A stretch of 7,563 bases of DNA, from positions 1-7,563 of the forward strand of contig CALKWS010000050.1 of assembly GCA_938004115.1 (NCBI GenBank), written 5' to 3'. The notes under the pieces were generated by a model, which was given only the letters and a program-made list of their open reading frames with translations, had not been told where the DNA came from and did not search any database. A program made the translations under genes and the position numbers. Numbering within the stretch: position 1 is the first letter of the stretch; every line of letters starts with the position of its first letter. This DNA is from an uncultured Ruaniaceae bacterium. Its GTDB lineage: Bacteria > Actinomycetota > Actinomycetes > Actinomycetales > Beutenbergiaceae. Shown here in pieces: positions 1-6,115 of this stretch.

Positions 1-51
1 GTAGGTACTGAGGCCCGACGGCGGTGCCCACCTCGGGCAGGGCCCGGTGCT

Positions 52-91
52 CGGCGACCGTGCGTACCTGAACAGGCCCGGACGGTCGCCG
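52..91. repeat. perfect 10-bp inverted repeat upstream of ligD
   Basis: The arms cggcgaccgt (52-61) and acggtcgccg (82-91) are exact reverse complements separated by 20 nt. There is no T-run after the stem, so it is not a clear intrinsic terminator. It ends 83 nt before the ligD start and could be an operator or a hairpin in the leader of ligD or at the end of an upstream transcript. The repeat is directly visible; any function is inference. Confidence 0.6.
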
Positions 92-167
92 CGTGCGTTC
101 GCCCGAGCCGGTTCGGCGCCGGCGCGAGCCCGCGCGGCTAGCCCTCGGGGCGCGCAGCCAGCACGAT

Positions 168-172
168 AGGAG
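168..172 (+). promoter_or_regulatory. ribosome-binding site of ligD (AGGAG)
   Basis: AGGAG is followed by only 2 nt before the ATG at 175, which is tighter than the usual 5-9 nt. The next in-frame ATG, at 193 (Met7), has only a weak GGAAA upstream. Starting at Met7 would place the conserved DK(V)LYP lysine at residue 16, as I recall it in M. tuberculosis LigD. The start is therefore uncertain between 175 and 193. Confidence 0.45.
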
Positions 173-174
173 CC

Positions 175-2889
175 ATGGCTCGCGCGGAAACGATGGTCGA
201 CGTCGATGGCCGGCGCCTGCGCATGACGAACCTGGACAAGGTGCTCTACCCGCAGACCGGGACCACCAAGGCCGATGTGGCCCGGTACTACGCCCAGGTC
301 GCCGACGTGATGGTGCCGCACTGCGCCGGGCGTCCGGTCACGCGCAAGCGGTGGGTGGACGGGGTGGGCACCGCGCGCCGTCCGAAGGACGCGTTCTTCA
401 GCAAGGATCTGGATGCCGGCACCCCCTCCTGGGTGACCCGTGCCGACGTCCAGCACTCCGATCACGTGAACACCTATCCGGTGGTGGACTCGCGTGCCAC
501 GCTCACCTGGTTCGCCCAGATCGCGGCGCTGGAGGTGCACGTCCCGCAATGGCGGGTGGATGCACGCGGCGAGCCGCAGAACCCCGACCGGTTGGTACTG
601 GACCTGGATCCCGGGCCAGGGGTGGAACTGACCACGGTGGCCCATGTGGCGGACCTGGTACGCGAGATCCTCGCCGGGATGGGGATGGATAGTTACCCCG
701 TAACGAGCGGCTCCAAGGGGATTCACCTGTACGCGCCGCTGAACGGGTCCATCACGTCCGCCCAGGCCAGTGCCCTGGCGCGGGAACTGGCCCGCAGCCT
801 GGAGGCCGACCACCCCGATCTGGTGCTGTCGAAGATGGCGCGGGCGGCGCGGGCCGGGAAGGTGTTCCTGGACTGGTCGCAGAACAACGCCAAGAAGACC
901 ACGGTGGCGCCCTACTCGCTGCGCGGCACCGCACTTCCGCGGGTAGCCGCCCCGCGGACCTGGGAGGAGTTGCGTGACCCGGAGTTGCGGCAACTGGCCC
1001 CGGAGGACGTGCTCGCCCTCCTAGCCGAACGCGGCGACCCGATGGCCGATCTGGGCGTGGAGGTCGCGGCGCTGCCGGTGCCGGACCGGTTGGCCAAGTA
1101 CCGGTCCATGCGCGATGCGGCCCGAACGCCCGAGCCGGTGCCGCCCCCGGCGCAGGGGGCTATCGGCGGCGTGGCCGCTCGAACCGCGCGCCGGGGCGAC
1201 GGGCCGGCCGATGAGGCAGATGCCGACCAGCAACGGGACGTAGCCGCCGGATCGGGGCAGGAGGCCTCCCGGGAGCCCGTATTCGTGATCCAGGAGCATC
1301 ACGCCCGGCGACTGCACTGGGACTTCCGGTTGGAGCGCGACGGAGTGCTGGTGAGTTGGGCACTGCCCCGGGGGGTACCGACCTCATCGGGACGAAACCA
1401 CCTGGCGGTGCCCACTGAGGATCACCCGCTGGAGTACGCGTCCTTCGCGGGCACCATCCCCACGGGTGAGTACGGCGCCGGCGAGGTGACGATCTGGGAT
1501 CGCGGCACGTACGAGACCGAGAAATGGCGCGACGGCGAGGAGGTCATCGTCACCCTGACCGGGGCCGAGGACGGCGGCCTGGCCACGGCGGGGCCGGGCC
1601 GCATCAGCCGGTTCGCGCTGGTGCGCACCGGCGGTGAGCGGGGCCAGTGGTTGATCATCCTCACCAAGCGCCAGCCGGCGGCCGACGACGATGCCCGGCC
1701 AGGGGACACCGCCGAACCCGTCGATACTGCCGAAGACGACGGCGCTGCCGAGGCCGACGACGCCACTGAAGCCGACGAGGCTGCACCACCTCCCGACAAC
1801 GCAGCACTTCCCAACGCCGCAGCACCTCACAACGCCGCAGCACCTCCCGACGCAGTGGAACCCGGCAAGACCTCGCAGCGTGCGCACCGTGTGCCTGCGA
1901 GCGCGAGGCCGGCGCCACCAGCGAAGCCGTTCACGCCCCTCTCGCCCATGCTGGCCACCGCCGGCACGATGGCCGATGTCGGGTCCAGCGGCTGGGCAGC
2001 GGAGATGAAGTGGGACGGGGTGCGTGCGCTCGTCCACGTCGCGAACGGCGACGTGCGGGTCTTCGGTCGGTCCGGGCTGGAGACCACGGAGCAGTACCCC
2101 GAACTGGCGCAGGTGGCCCAGTTGGTGCACGCGGACTCCGCCGTACTCGACGGTGAGATCGTCGCATTGGATGCCGACGGCAAGCCGAACTTCGGCTTGC
2201 TCCAGCCCCGGATGCAGGCCACCGGCCAGCAGGTCCGCGCCGCGATGCGCCAGCAAGGCGTGCACGTGATGTTCTTCGATGTGCTGGCGATGAACGGGCA
2301 CGACCTGACCGGCTTCGCCTACCGCGAGCGTCGGACGCTTCTGGAGGAACTGGTGTCGGCCTCGCCCCGGGTGCAGGTGCCGCCTGCGTTCGAGACGGAC
2401 ATCTCCGCTGCCTTGCGTACCAGCGCCGACCAGGGCCTGGAGGGAATCGTCGCCAAACGGCTGGACAGCACCTACCGTCCGGGACAGCGCAGTTCGGCAT
2501 GGATCAAGATCCGGCACTCCCGCACCCAGGAGGTGGTGGTGGCCGGGTGGCGGCCCGGGCGCGGCTCCCGGTCCGACGCGGTGGGCTCGCTGATGTTGGC
2601 CGTCCCCACATCCGAGGGCGGTTTGCGGTACGCCGGCCGCGTGGGCACCGGCTTCACCCAGGAGCAGGCGCGCACGATCCTGGCCACGTTGCGTGCCGAG
2701 GAGCGATCGACCTCGCCGGTGACGGAGGTGCCCCGTGCGGATGCCCGGGAGGCTCGCTGGGTGGACCCGTCCCGGGTTGCGGAGGTCTCCTTCAGCAACT
2801 GGACCGCCGATGGCAGGTTGCGCCACCCGGTCTGGCGTGGATGGCGACCGGACAAGTCACCGCAGGACGTGCACGTCGAACCCGCTTGA
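175..2889 (+). CDS. ligD: LigD: multifunctional NHEJ polymerase / 3'-phosphoesterase / ATP-dependent DNA ligase
   Basis: This cytoplasmic enzyme of bacterial non-homologous end joining fills, trims and seals broken DNA ends, normally recruited by Ku. Three domains appear in the mycobacterial order. Pol/primase (about 10-300) has Lys22 and Lys32 for 5'-phosphate binding, metal-binding Asp143, Asp145 and Asp233, and the SGSKG motif (178-182). Phosphoesterase (about 367-495) has His375, His381, Asp383, Arg385, His417 and Tyr421. ATP ligase (about 583-890) has motif I KWDG with nucleophile Lys612, DGE ending in Glu661, EGIVAKR (756-762) and WIKIRH (776-781), then an OB fold. All expected catalytic residues are present, so it should be active. 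At 904 residues it exceeds the 759 of M. tuberculosis LigD, mostly through two linkers (about 310-365 and 500-582). The second is acidic then Ala/Pro-rich and carries a tandem repeat. No Ku gene is visible. The start may instead be Met7 (193). Confidence 0.97.
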   Translation: MARAETMVDVDGRRLRMTNLDKVLYPQTGTTKADVARYYAQVADVMVPHCAGRPVTRKRWVDGVGTARRPKDAFFSKDLDAGTPSWVTRADVQHSDHVNTYPVVDSRATLTWFAQIAALEVHVPQWRVDARGEPQNPDRLVLDLDPGPGVELTTVAHVADLVREILAGMGMDSYPVTSGSKGIHLYAPLNGSITSAQASALARELARSLEADHPDLVLSKMARAARAGKVFLDWSQNNAKKTTVAPYSLRGTALPRVAAPRTWEELRDPELRQLAPEDVLALLAERGDPMADLGVEVAALPVPDRLAKYRSMRDAARTPEPVPPPAQGAIGGVAARTARRGDGPADEADADQQRDVAAGSGQEASREPVFVIQEHHARRLHWDFRLERDGVLVSWALPRGVPTSSGRNHLAVPTEDHPLEYASFAGTIPTGEYGAGEVTIWDRGTYETEKWRDGEEVIVTLTGAEDGGLATAGPGRISRFALVRTGGERGQWLIILTKRQPAADDDARPGDTAEPVDTAEDDGAAEADDATEADEAAPPPDNAALPNAAAPHNAAAPPDAVEPGKTSQRAHRVPASARPAPPAKPFTPLSPMLATAGTMADVGSSGWAAEMKWDGVRALVHVANGDVRVFGRSGLETTEQYPELAQVAQLVHADSAVLDGEIVALDADGKPNFGLLQPRMQATGQQVRAAMRQQGVHVMFFDVLAMNGHDLTGFAYRERRTLLEELVSASPRVQVPPAFETDISAALRTSADQGLEGIVAKRLDSTYRPGQRSSAWIKIRHSRTQEVVVAGWRPGRGSRSDAVGSLMLAVPTSEGGLRYAGRVGTGFTQEQARTILATLRAEERSTSPVTEVPRADAREARWVDPSRVAEVSFSNWTADGRLRHPVWRGWRPDKSPQDVHVEPA
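1798..1848 (+). repeat. short tandem repeat inside the ligD PE-ligase linker
   Basis: Three units lie head to tail: a 15-nt unit (1798-1812), then two 18-nt units (1813-1830 and 1831-1848) that differ from each other at one base. They encode NAALP, NAAAPH and NAAAPP (residues 542-558). The length is a multiple of 3, so the reading frame is kept. This looks like linker growth by slippage and may vary between strains. Confidence 0.8.
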
Positions 2890-2921
2890 CGACGCTCGAC
2901 TCGCCAATGCGCGATCACGGG

Positions 2922-4700
2922 TCACTCGCGTTGCTTCCATGGGGCACGCCTCCCGGAAACGGTGGCCGGTTCCGGCGTGGACGGTACGTCCCGTGGGTAG
3001 TCCGAGGGGAGTTCTGTGCCGTCCCTGCGGTAGAAGCGCCACCGTCCCCCTCTGCGTGCCATGGTGATGCGCCGGGCCTCGACGAGGTCGTGGTGGTGGA
3101 AGCACAGGAGGGCACCGTTCGCCACGTCGGTCTTGCCGTCGTCGGCCCAGCGCACCTTGGCGTGATGTGTCTCGCACAGCACCGGTGGCGCGGTGCAGCC
3201 GGGGTACGTGCAGTGCCGGTCACGGGCGATGATCGCTCGGCGTTGAGCGGGCGTGAACAGTCGATGGTCGCGGCCGTGGTTCAGCACCTCGTTCTCGGTG
3301 GAGAACAGCACCCGGTAGACGTCTGCGCAGCGTGCCATCCGGCGAATCACCTGCGTGGGCACCGGGCCGCTCCCGTCGGACCACATGGAGGGCTCACTGC
3401 GCAGGATGGAATCCCAGTCACGGCGGAAGAAGGCCGGATGCTGCATCGGGTCGACCCGGTTCCCATGGCCGGTCTGTTCGCTCCCATGGCCGGTCTGTTC
3501 ACCGCTACCGAATGCCGATGAGCCGCGCGCGGCGGGAGTGCCAGGCACGCCGCTGGGACGGCCTGGCGCACTGCCGGAAGCGCCCGGCGCCCCATCGGGG
3601 CAGGCACGGCCGGAAGGCTCGCCGCCGGCGTCGGTGCCGTCCGGGTGCCTGGAACGTGCGGCTGCCTCCCGCATCATCTCCCGGAACTGCTCGGGCCCGA
3701 TGAGGACCCCGACGTGGGGGCGGACCGATGCGGACATCCCGGCCAGGCCCTGGTCGAGAACCAGACGGGCCATATCCGCCAGACCCTGGGCGCGGCGTTG
3801 GGTCGCGCTGCGACGGTCATCGCGGGCCGGGGTCCCCATGACCGCATCCAGCGCGGTGCAGACCTGTTGACCGTGCTCCTCGGTGAGGAATCCACTCAGG
3901 TGGTAGCCATTCAGGGTGCGGGAGATATCGAAGTGCTCACGCTCCTGCGCCTTGCGATAACCGCGTTCGTCCGCCTCGGGGTCAGCGAGCATCGCAAAGT
4001 GACGCACCAACGTCCGGAACTGCTCCGGGCGCATCTCCTGCGCCTTGCGCAGCAATAGTTGTTCGACGGTGCCGGAGCGCCCCGTCGCCGACTTACCGGC
4101 CTGCGCATCGTCTCCCGTGTGGGTTGCTGCCGGATCGTCCGGTTCTGTGCCCGGAGCCGCCGTACCGTCGTCACGGGCCTCGCCATCGTCGTCGTGCGCA
4201 CCGTCGTCCTGGCCGGCCCCGTGCGGGCGAGCGCTCTCGTCCGCGGGATCCTCGTGTGCAGGATCCTGCAGCGCCGCGATCCGGGCCGGGGAGGTGAGCG
4301 CGCCCCGGGCAAGGATCCGGACGTGGTCCTGCCCGACGGCACCATCGCGCAGGGCACGCGCGAATTCACCTATCTCGTCCCGCAACTGGCGGGCGAGCCG
4401 GACGTCCGCCTTGGCCGAGCCCTGAGTGATGCGATGGGTGTGCGCCACGTGGGTGGCGTACGTCCTGGCGCCGCCGAGCGCCCAGCGGCCGTCGGCCTCT
4501 TCCGCAGTCAGCCATTGCAGTCGCTTGCCCGTCAGGCGCTGGATGGCCTCGTGCACGCGCACAGCCGCTTCCCCGAGCAGTGGGCCGGAGTGGGCCAGTT
4601 GTTCCTCGGTGATGTCGGTCGCGGCGATGCGTGCCGTGACGTCCTCCAGCGCCGCCAGGTTGGCGGCCAGGGACGTCGTGGTCGGTTGTTCCGTCGTCAT
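2922..4700 (-). CDS. DUF222 (13E12-repeat family) protein with C-terminal HNH endonuclease domain
   Basis: This 592-residue protein has the usual actinobacterial DUF222-HNH layout. The helical DUF222 part (about 10-345) is split by an acidic Asp/Glu/Gly-rich insert (about 146-205). A Gly/Pro/Ser-rich linker (about 350-415) follows, then the HNH region (about 480-560). That region shows CTYPGC (Cys497, Cys502), CETHH (Cys509 to His513), Asn528 and LLCFHHH (Cys533, His535-537), which fits a zinc-bound beta-beta-alpha-metal nuclease fold. Substrate and role are not known; cutting DNA is inferred from the fold. The ATG at 4698-4700 follows GGGGG by 5 nt. The gene converges on ligD with a 32-nt gap and no strong terminator. 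Its upstream region carries a PafBC-type promoter, a LexA-like box and a large inverted repeat, so damage induction is likely. Some M. tuberculosis 13E12 genes are reported in the LexA regulon. No frameshift was seen. Confidence 0.9.
   Translation of the reverse strand: MTTEQPTTTSLAANLAALEDVTARIAATDITEEQLAHSGPLLGEAAVRVHEAIQRLTGKRLQWLTAEEADGRWALGGARTYATHVAHTHRITQGSAKADVRLARQLRDEIGEFARALRDGAVGQDHVRILARGALTSPARIAALQDPAHEDPADESARPHGAGQDDGAHDDDGEARDDGTAAPGTEPDDPAATHTGDDAQAGKSATGRSGTVEQLLLRKAQEMRPEQFRTLVRHFAMLADPEADERGYRKAQEREHFDISRTLNGYHLSGFLTEEHGQQVCTALDAVMGTPARDDRRSATQRRAQGLADMARLVLDQGLAGMSASVRPHVGVLIGPEQFREMMREAAARSRHPDGTDAGGEPSGRACPDGAPGASGSAPGRPSGVPGTPAARGSSAFGSGEQTGHGSEQTGHGNRVDPMQHPAFFRRDWDSILRSEPSMWSDGSGPVPTQVIRRMARCADVYRVLFSTENEVLNHGRDHRLFTPAQRRAIIARDRHCTYPGCTAPPVLCETHHAKVRWADDGKTDVANGALLCFHHHDLVEARRITMARRGGRWRFYRRDGTELPSDYPRDVPSTPEPATVSGRRAPWKQRE
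3461..3502 (-). repeat. two tandem 21-bp units inside the HNH gene linker
   Basis: Units 3461-3481 and 3482-3502 share the core tcccatggccggtctgttc and differ only near the end. On the - strand they encode the heptad-like run EQTGHGS then EQTGHGN (residues 401-414), just before the HNH region. The frame is kept. It is a small slippage-type expansion in a flexible linker. Confidence 0.8.
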
Positions 4701-4705
4701 CCTGG

Positions 4706-4710
4706 CCCCC
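4706..4710 (-). promoter_or_regulatory. Shine-Dalgarno of the DUF222-HNH gene
   Basis: On the - strand the leader reads GAGGGGG, then five bases CCAGG, then the ATG at 4700. Most of this Shine-Dalgarno lies inside or next to the inner arm of the 11-bp inverted repeat (4708-4718), so its access could depend on where transcription began. Confidence 0.6.
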
Positions 4711-4758
4711 TCTACGGTCAGATGCGCCTCTTCGAACGCATGTTCCTACCGTAGAGGG
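4708..4758. repeat. 11-bp perfect inverted repeat spanning promoter -10 and Shine-Dalgarno of the HNH gene
   Basis: The arms ccctctacggt (4708-4718) and accgtagaggg (4748-4758) are exact reverse complements with a 29-nt centre. On the - strand the upstream arm ends exactly with the -10 hexamer TACGGT, and the downstream arm contains the GAGGG of the Shine-Dalgarno. The centre holds the LexA-like box and a smaller 5-bp inverted repeat (4722-4726 with 4737-4741). An RNA started at the predicted site (about 4741) lacks the upstream arm, whereas a longer read-through RNA would contain both arms. Confidence 0.85.
4732..4747 (-). promoter_or_regulatory. putative LexA (SOS) box
   Basis: The - strand reads AGGAACATGCGTTCGA. 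Against the mycobacterial palindrome TCGAAC-N4-GTTCGA it matches 10 of 12 defined bases, with both GAAC and GTTC cores intact. The central ATGC also fits the RNRY centre of the B. subtilis type consensus. It starts directly after the -10 element and covers the predicted transcription start, a normal place for a repressor site. The gene is 32 nt downstream. Confidence 0.7.
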
Positions 4759-4770
4759 AGCCACTGACAT
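4748..4770 (-). promoter_or_regulatory. putative PafBC-dependent (RecA-independent) DNA-damage promoter
   Basis: The - strand shows ATGTCAGTG (4770-4762), exactly 8 bases (4761-4754), then TACGGT (4753-4748). This matches the RecA-NDp motif TTGTCRGTG-N8-TANNNT described in mycobacteria, now attributed to PafBC, at every defined base except the first. Six bases further on is an A at 4741, a likely transcription start, giving a leader of about 41 nt to the HNH gene. Confidence 0.78.
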
Positions 4771-4903
4771 CGCGCCGCCCGGCGGGCTCGCTTGTGGATA
4801 ACGCACCCGGGCGCTGGAGGAATGCCGCCGATCCTCAGCGGACGGCGCCGCGGTACCAGGGCCGCAGGGCGGACTCCCCCGCAGTACCCGCGCGAGCGCC
4901 GCC
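4771..4903. other. intergenic region between DUF4282 and HNH genes
   Basis: This stretch follows the stop of the DUF4282 gene and precedes the HNH promoter on the same strand. It holds the DnaA-box 9-mer and a possible short hairpin at 4848-4867 (a 6-bp stem with one G-T pair and an 8-nt loop) without a T-run. That hairpin might weakly end DUF4282 transcripts. No gene and no strong intrinsic terminator are seen, so read-through toward the HNH gene is possible. Confidence 0.4.
4793..4801 (-). other. perfect DnaA-box 9-mer
   Basis: The - strand reads TTATCCACA, the E. coli consensus DnaA box. It is a single copy, 22 nt upstream of the -35-like element of the HNH promoter, and no cluster of further boxes was found, so this is not an origin. 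It may be a lone DnaA site or chance. Confidence 0.4.
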
Positions 4904-5587
4904 CTACTCCGCGGCGTCGGCGCCCTTCTGCTTGGCCTCCTCGCGCCCGGCGATGACCGACAACGTCAGCTCGATCAGCATGCGGCCGAGCACCACGATG
5001 ACCACAGCGACCGCGAACGCCAGGACCATCTCCACGAACGCTCCCAGGATCATGGTGCCGCCACCGCCCCAGGGGCCCGCACCCACGACCGCAGCGCCGA
5101 TGAATCCGACCAGACCGGACAACGCCGTTAGACCACCCATCACCCACAGCGCGATCAAGCCGAGTTTGGCGATTCGCGGTGCTACCGGGGTGGCCAGGGT
5201 CAAGTCGAACAGGCCGGGCTCCGACGGCGCGCCGGAGCCGCCGGGGTTACCGGGCGGAGGAAAGCCGGCGCCCCCGCCCGGGCCGCCGTATCCCGGCGGT
5301 GGAGTGCCCTGGTAACCGCCCTGCGGCGCGTAGCCCGGCTGCGGCCCCGCACCGGGCTGGCCGCTGGGCGGCGGCGGGCCTGCCGGCTGAGGATGACCAC
5401 TCGCCTGCGGTTGGCCGTAGGGATCAGCGGGCGCAGGCCCATCCCCGAGCGGTGGCATCTGCTGAGTGGCATCGTCGTAACTCGGGGGAACCGGACCGCC
5501 CGGAGTCGAGGGGGGCTGTCCACCGGTGCCGTGTGGCGCCTGGGAGGAGTGGCCGAACTGGTCCGGTGCGGGTTCGTTCTGTGTCAT
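4904..5587 (-). CDS. DUF4282-type two-helix membrane protein with long Pro/Gly-rich N-terminus
   Basis: The product has 227 residues. Residues 1-124 are a low-complexity Pro/Gly/Gln-rich tail (PPSYDD, PPPPSG, GYAPQGGYQG) with no signal peptide, so it is probably cytoplasmic. Residues 126-131 (LFDLTL) open the DUF4282-like part, with two hydrophobic segments at about 140-170 and 179-200. The ending GRMLIELTLSVIAG resembles the conserved R...E motif of the family. A short charged C-terminus follows. The function of DUF4282 proteins is unknown; many actinobacterial members have the same proline-rich tail plus two-helix layout. The ATG at 5587 is preceded by TTGGGAAG, and a TAGAGT -10 lies about 35 nt upstream, so it is probably transcribed on its own. 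The family call rests on the overall pattern, not a search. Confidence 0.8.
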   Translation of the reverse strand: MTQNEPAPDQFGHSSQAPHGTGGQPPSTPGGPVPPSYDDATQQMPPLGDGPAPADPYGQPQASGHPQPAGPPPPSGQPGAGPQPGYAPQGGYQGTPPPGYGGPGGGAGFPPPGNPGGSGAPSEPGLFDLTLATPVAPRIAKLGLIALWVMGGLTALSGLVGFIGAAVVGAGPWGGGGTMILGAFVEMVLAFAVAVVIVVLGRMLIELTLSVIAGREEAKQKGADAAE

Positions 5588-5620
5588 GACTTCCCAACTC
5601 TTGTGACGGATTGCCCCGCC

Positions 5621-5626
5621 ACTCTA
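5621..5626 (-). promoter_or_regulatory. possible -10 element of the DUF4282 gene
   Basis: The - strand reads TAGAGT, fitting the actinobacterial TANNNT -10. Transcription would begin near 5614, leaving a leader of about 27 nt with TTGGGAAG before the ATG at 5587. No good -35 was found. Confidence 0.4.
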
Positions 5627-5692
5627 TGGCCGGGTACCCCGCAGCACCACACCGCCGCGCGGCGTGCGGGCGCCGGCTCGCCGGGGTTCGGC

Positions 5693-6109
5693 TCAGGCGG
5701 TGACGACCTGACCGTCGCGGACCTCCACGTCGATCGGCGCGAGTGGTTCGGTGGCGGGCCGAGCGGTGGCCTCACCGGTGGTCAGGTCGTACCGGGATCC
5801 GTGACAGGGACACTCGGCCTCCTGCGCACCGACCTCCACGGTGCACCCCTGGTGGGTGCACACGGCGCTGAAGGCCACCACTTGCTCCGAATCGGTGCGG
5901 GTGAGCAGGACGGTCTGCCCCGCCTCGGTCTGGACCGAGATGGAGCCGCCCACCTCCAGGTCGCTCAGATCAGCCAAGGCCTCCCCGCTGGCGATGGAGA
6001 CCTCCTGCTCATCGGCGTCATCCGTTCCGCAGGCGGCCAGGAACACGGCACCTCCCGCCGCCAGGCCGCCGGCGCGCAGCACCGTTCGCCGATTCGGGCA
6101 CGAACACAT
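5693..6109 (-). CDS. Tat-exported Rieske [2Fe-2S] lipoprotein
   Basis: The product has 138 residues and should be a membrane-anchored extracytoplasmic electron carrier. The N-terminus has a twin-arginine motif NRRTVLR (Arg7, Arg8), a hydrophobic stretch and a lipobox LAAC with Cys27 as the lipidated residue. A Rieske domain follows: CTHQGC (Cys84, His86, Cys89) and CPCHG (Cys100, Cys102, His103). The 2Fe-2S ligands would be Cys84, His86, Cys100 and His103, with Cys89 and Cys102 forming the family disulfide. It is a single-domain protein, far shorter than the QcrA subunit of the bc complex; its redox partner is unknown. I chose the ATG at 6109 because a TACGAT -10 lies six bases upstream, fitting a leaderless mRNA, and because it gives a normal Tat signal length. 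A GTG at 6145 would add 12 residues but lies inside a tandem repeat and lacks a Shine-Dalgarno. Two extra cysteines (Cys2, Cys4) precede the Tat motif. Confidence 0.9.
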   Translation of the reverse strand: MCSCPNRRTVLRAGGLAAGGAVFLAACGTDDADEQEVSIASGEALADLSDLEVGGSISVQTEAGQTVLLTRTDSEQVVAFSAVCTHQGCTVEVGAQEAECPCHGSRYDLTTGEATARPATEPLAPIDVEVRDGQVVTA

Positions 6110-6115
6110 GGGGGC

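Larger units (their letters stand above)
1..174. other. left-edge region upstream of ligD, no supported gene
   Basis: No convincing gene lies here. On the + strand one frame is open from the edge to a TAG at 139-141, but its codon use is not GC3-rich. The other two + frames stop at 2-4 and 9-11, so an upstream + gene may end right at the edge. A - strand frame over the first 70 bases has high GC3 but no ATG, GTG or TTG start that would make it a gene beginning in the window. No clear TANNNT -10 element for ligD was found. The stretch holds the inverted repeat at 52-91 and the ligD ribosome-binding site. Confidence 0.5.

Noticed and set aside
1..70. possible start of a - strand gene (for example ku) at the left edge
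   Set aside because: One - frame has high GC3, but there is no suitable start codon or Shine-Dalgarno, and none of the three frames resembles the Ku N-terminus.
93..692. 199-codon + frame overlapping the ligD start
   Set aside because: Its product is Arg/Gly-rich without motifs, and the overlapping ligD frame carries the conserved polymerase residues.
1384..2826. 480-codon open frame on the - strand
   Set aside because: It lies wholly antisense to ligD, whose catalytic motifs are intact. Its translation is Arg/Gly/His-rich with no recognisable domain, as expected of a shadow frame in high-GC DNA.
2910..2930. bidirectional terminator between ligD and the HNH gene
   Set aside because: Only a 5-bp stem (cgcga/tcgcg) with an 11-nt loop and no T-run; too weak to call.
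2499..3521. 340-codon + strand frame across the ligD end and the HNH gene
   Set aside because: It overlaps the ligD C-terminal domain in another frame and the HNH domain on the opposite strand; no family resemblance was seen.
4059..4754. 231-codon + strand frame opposite the HNH gene start
   Set aside because: It is antisense to DUF222 and runs through the promoter region. Its composition is that of a shadow frame.
4774..4787. GC-rich palindrome as a terminator of the DUF4282 gene
   Set aside because: The stem can be only about 4-5 bp with a loop of 1-3 nt and no T-run; common by chance at this GC content.
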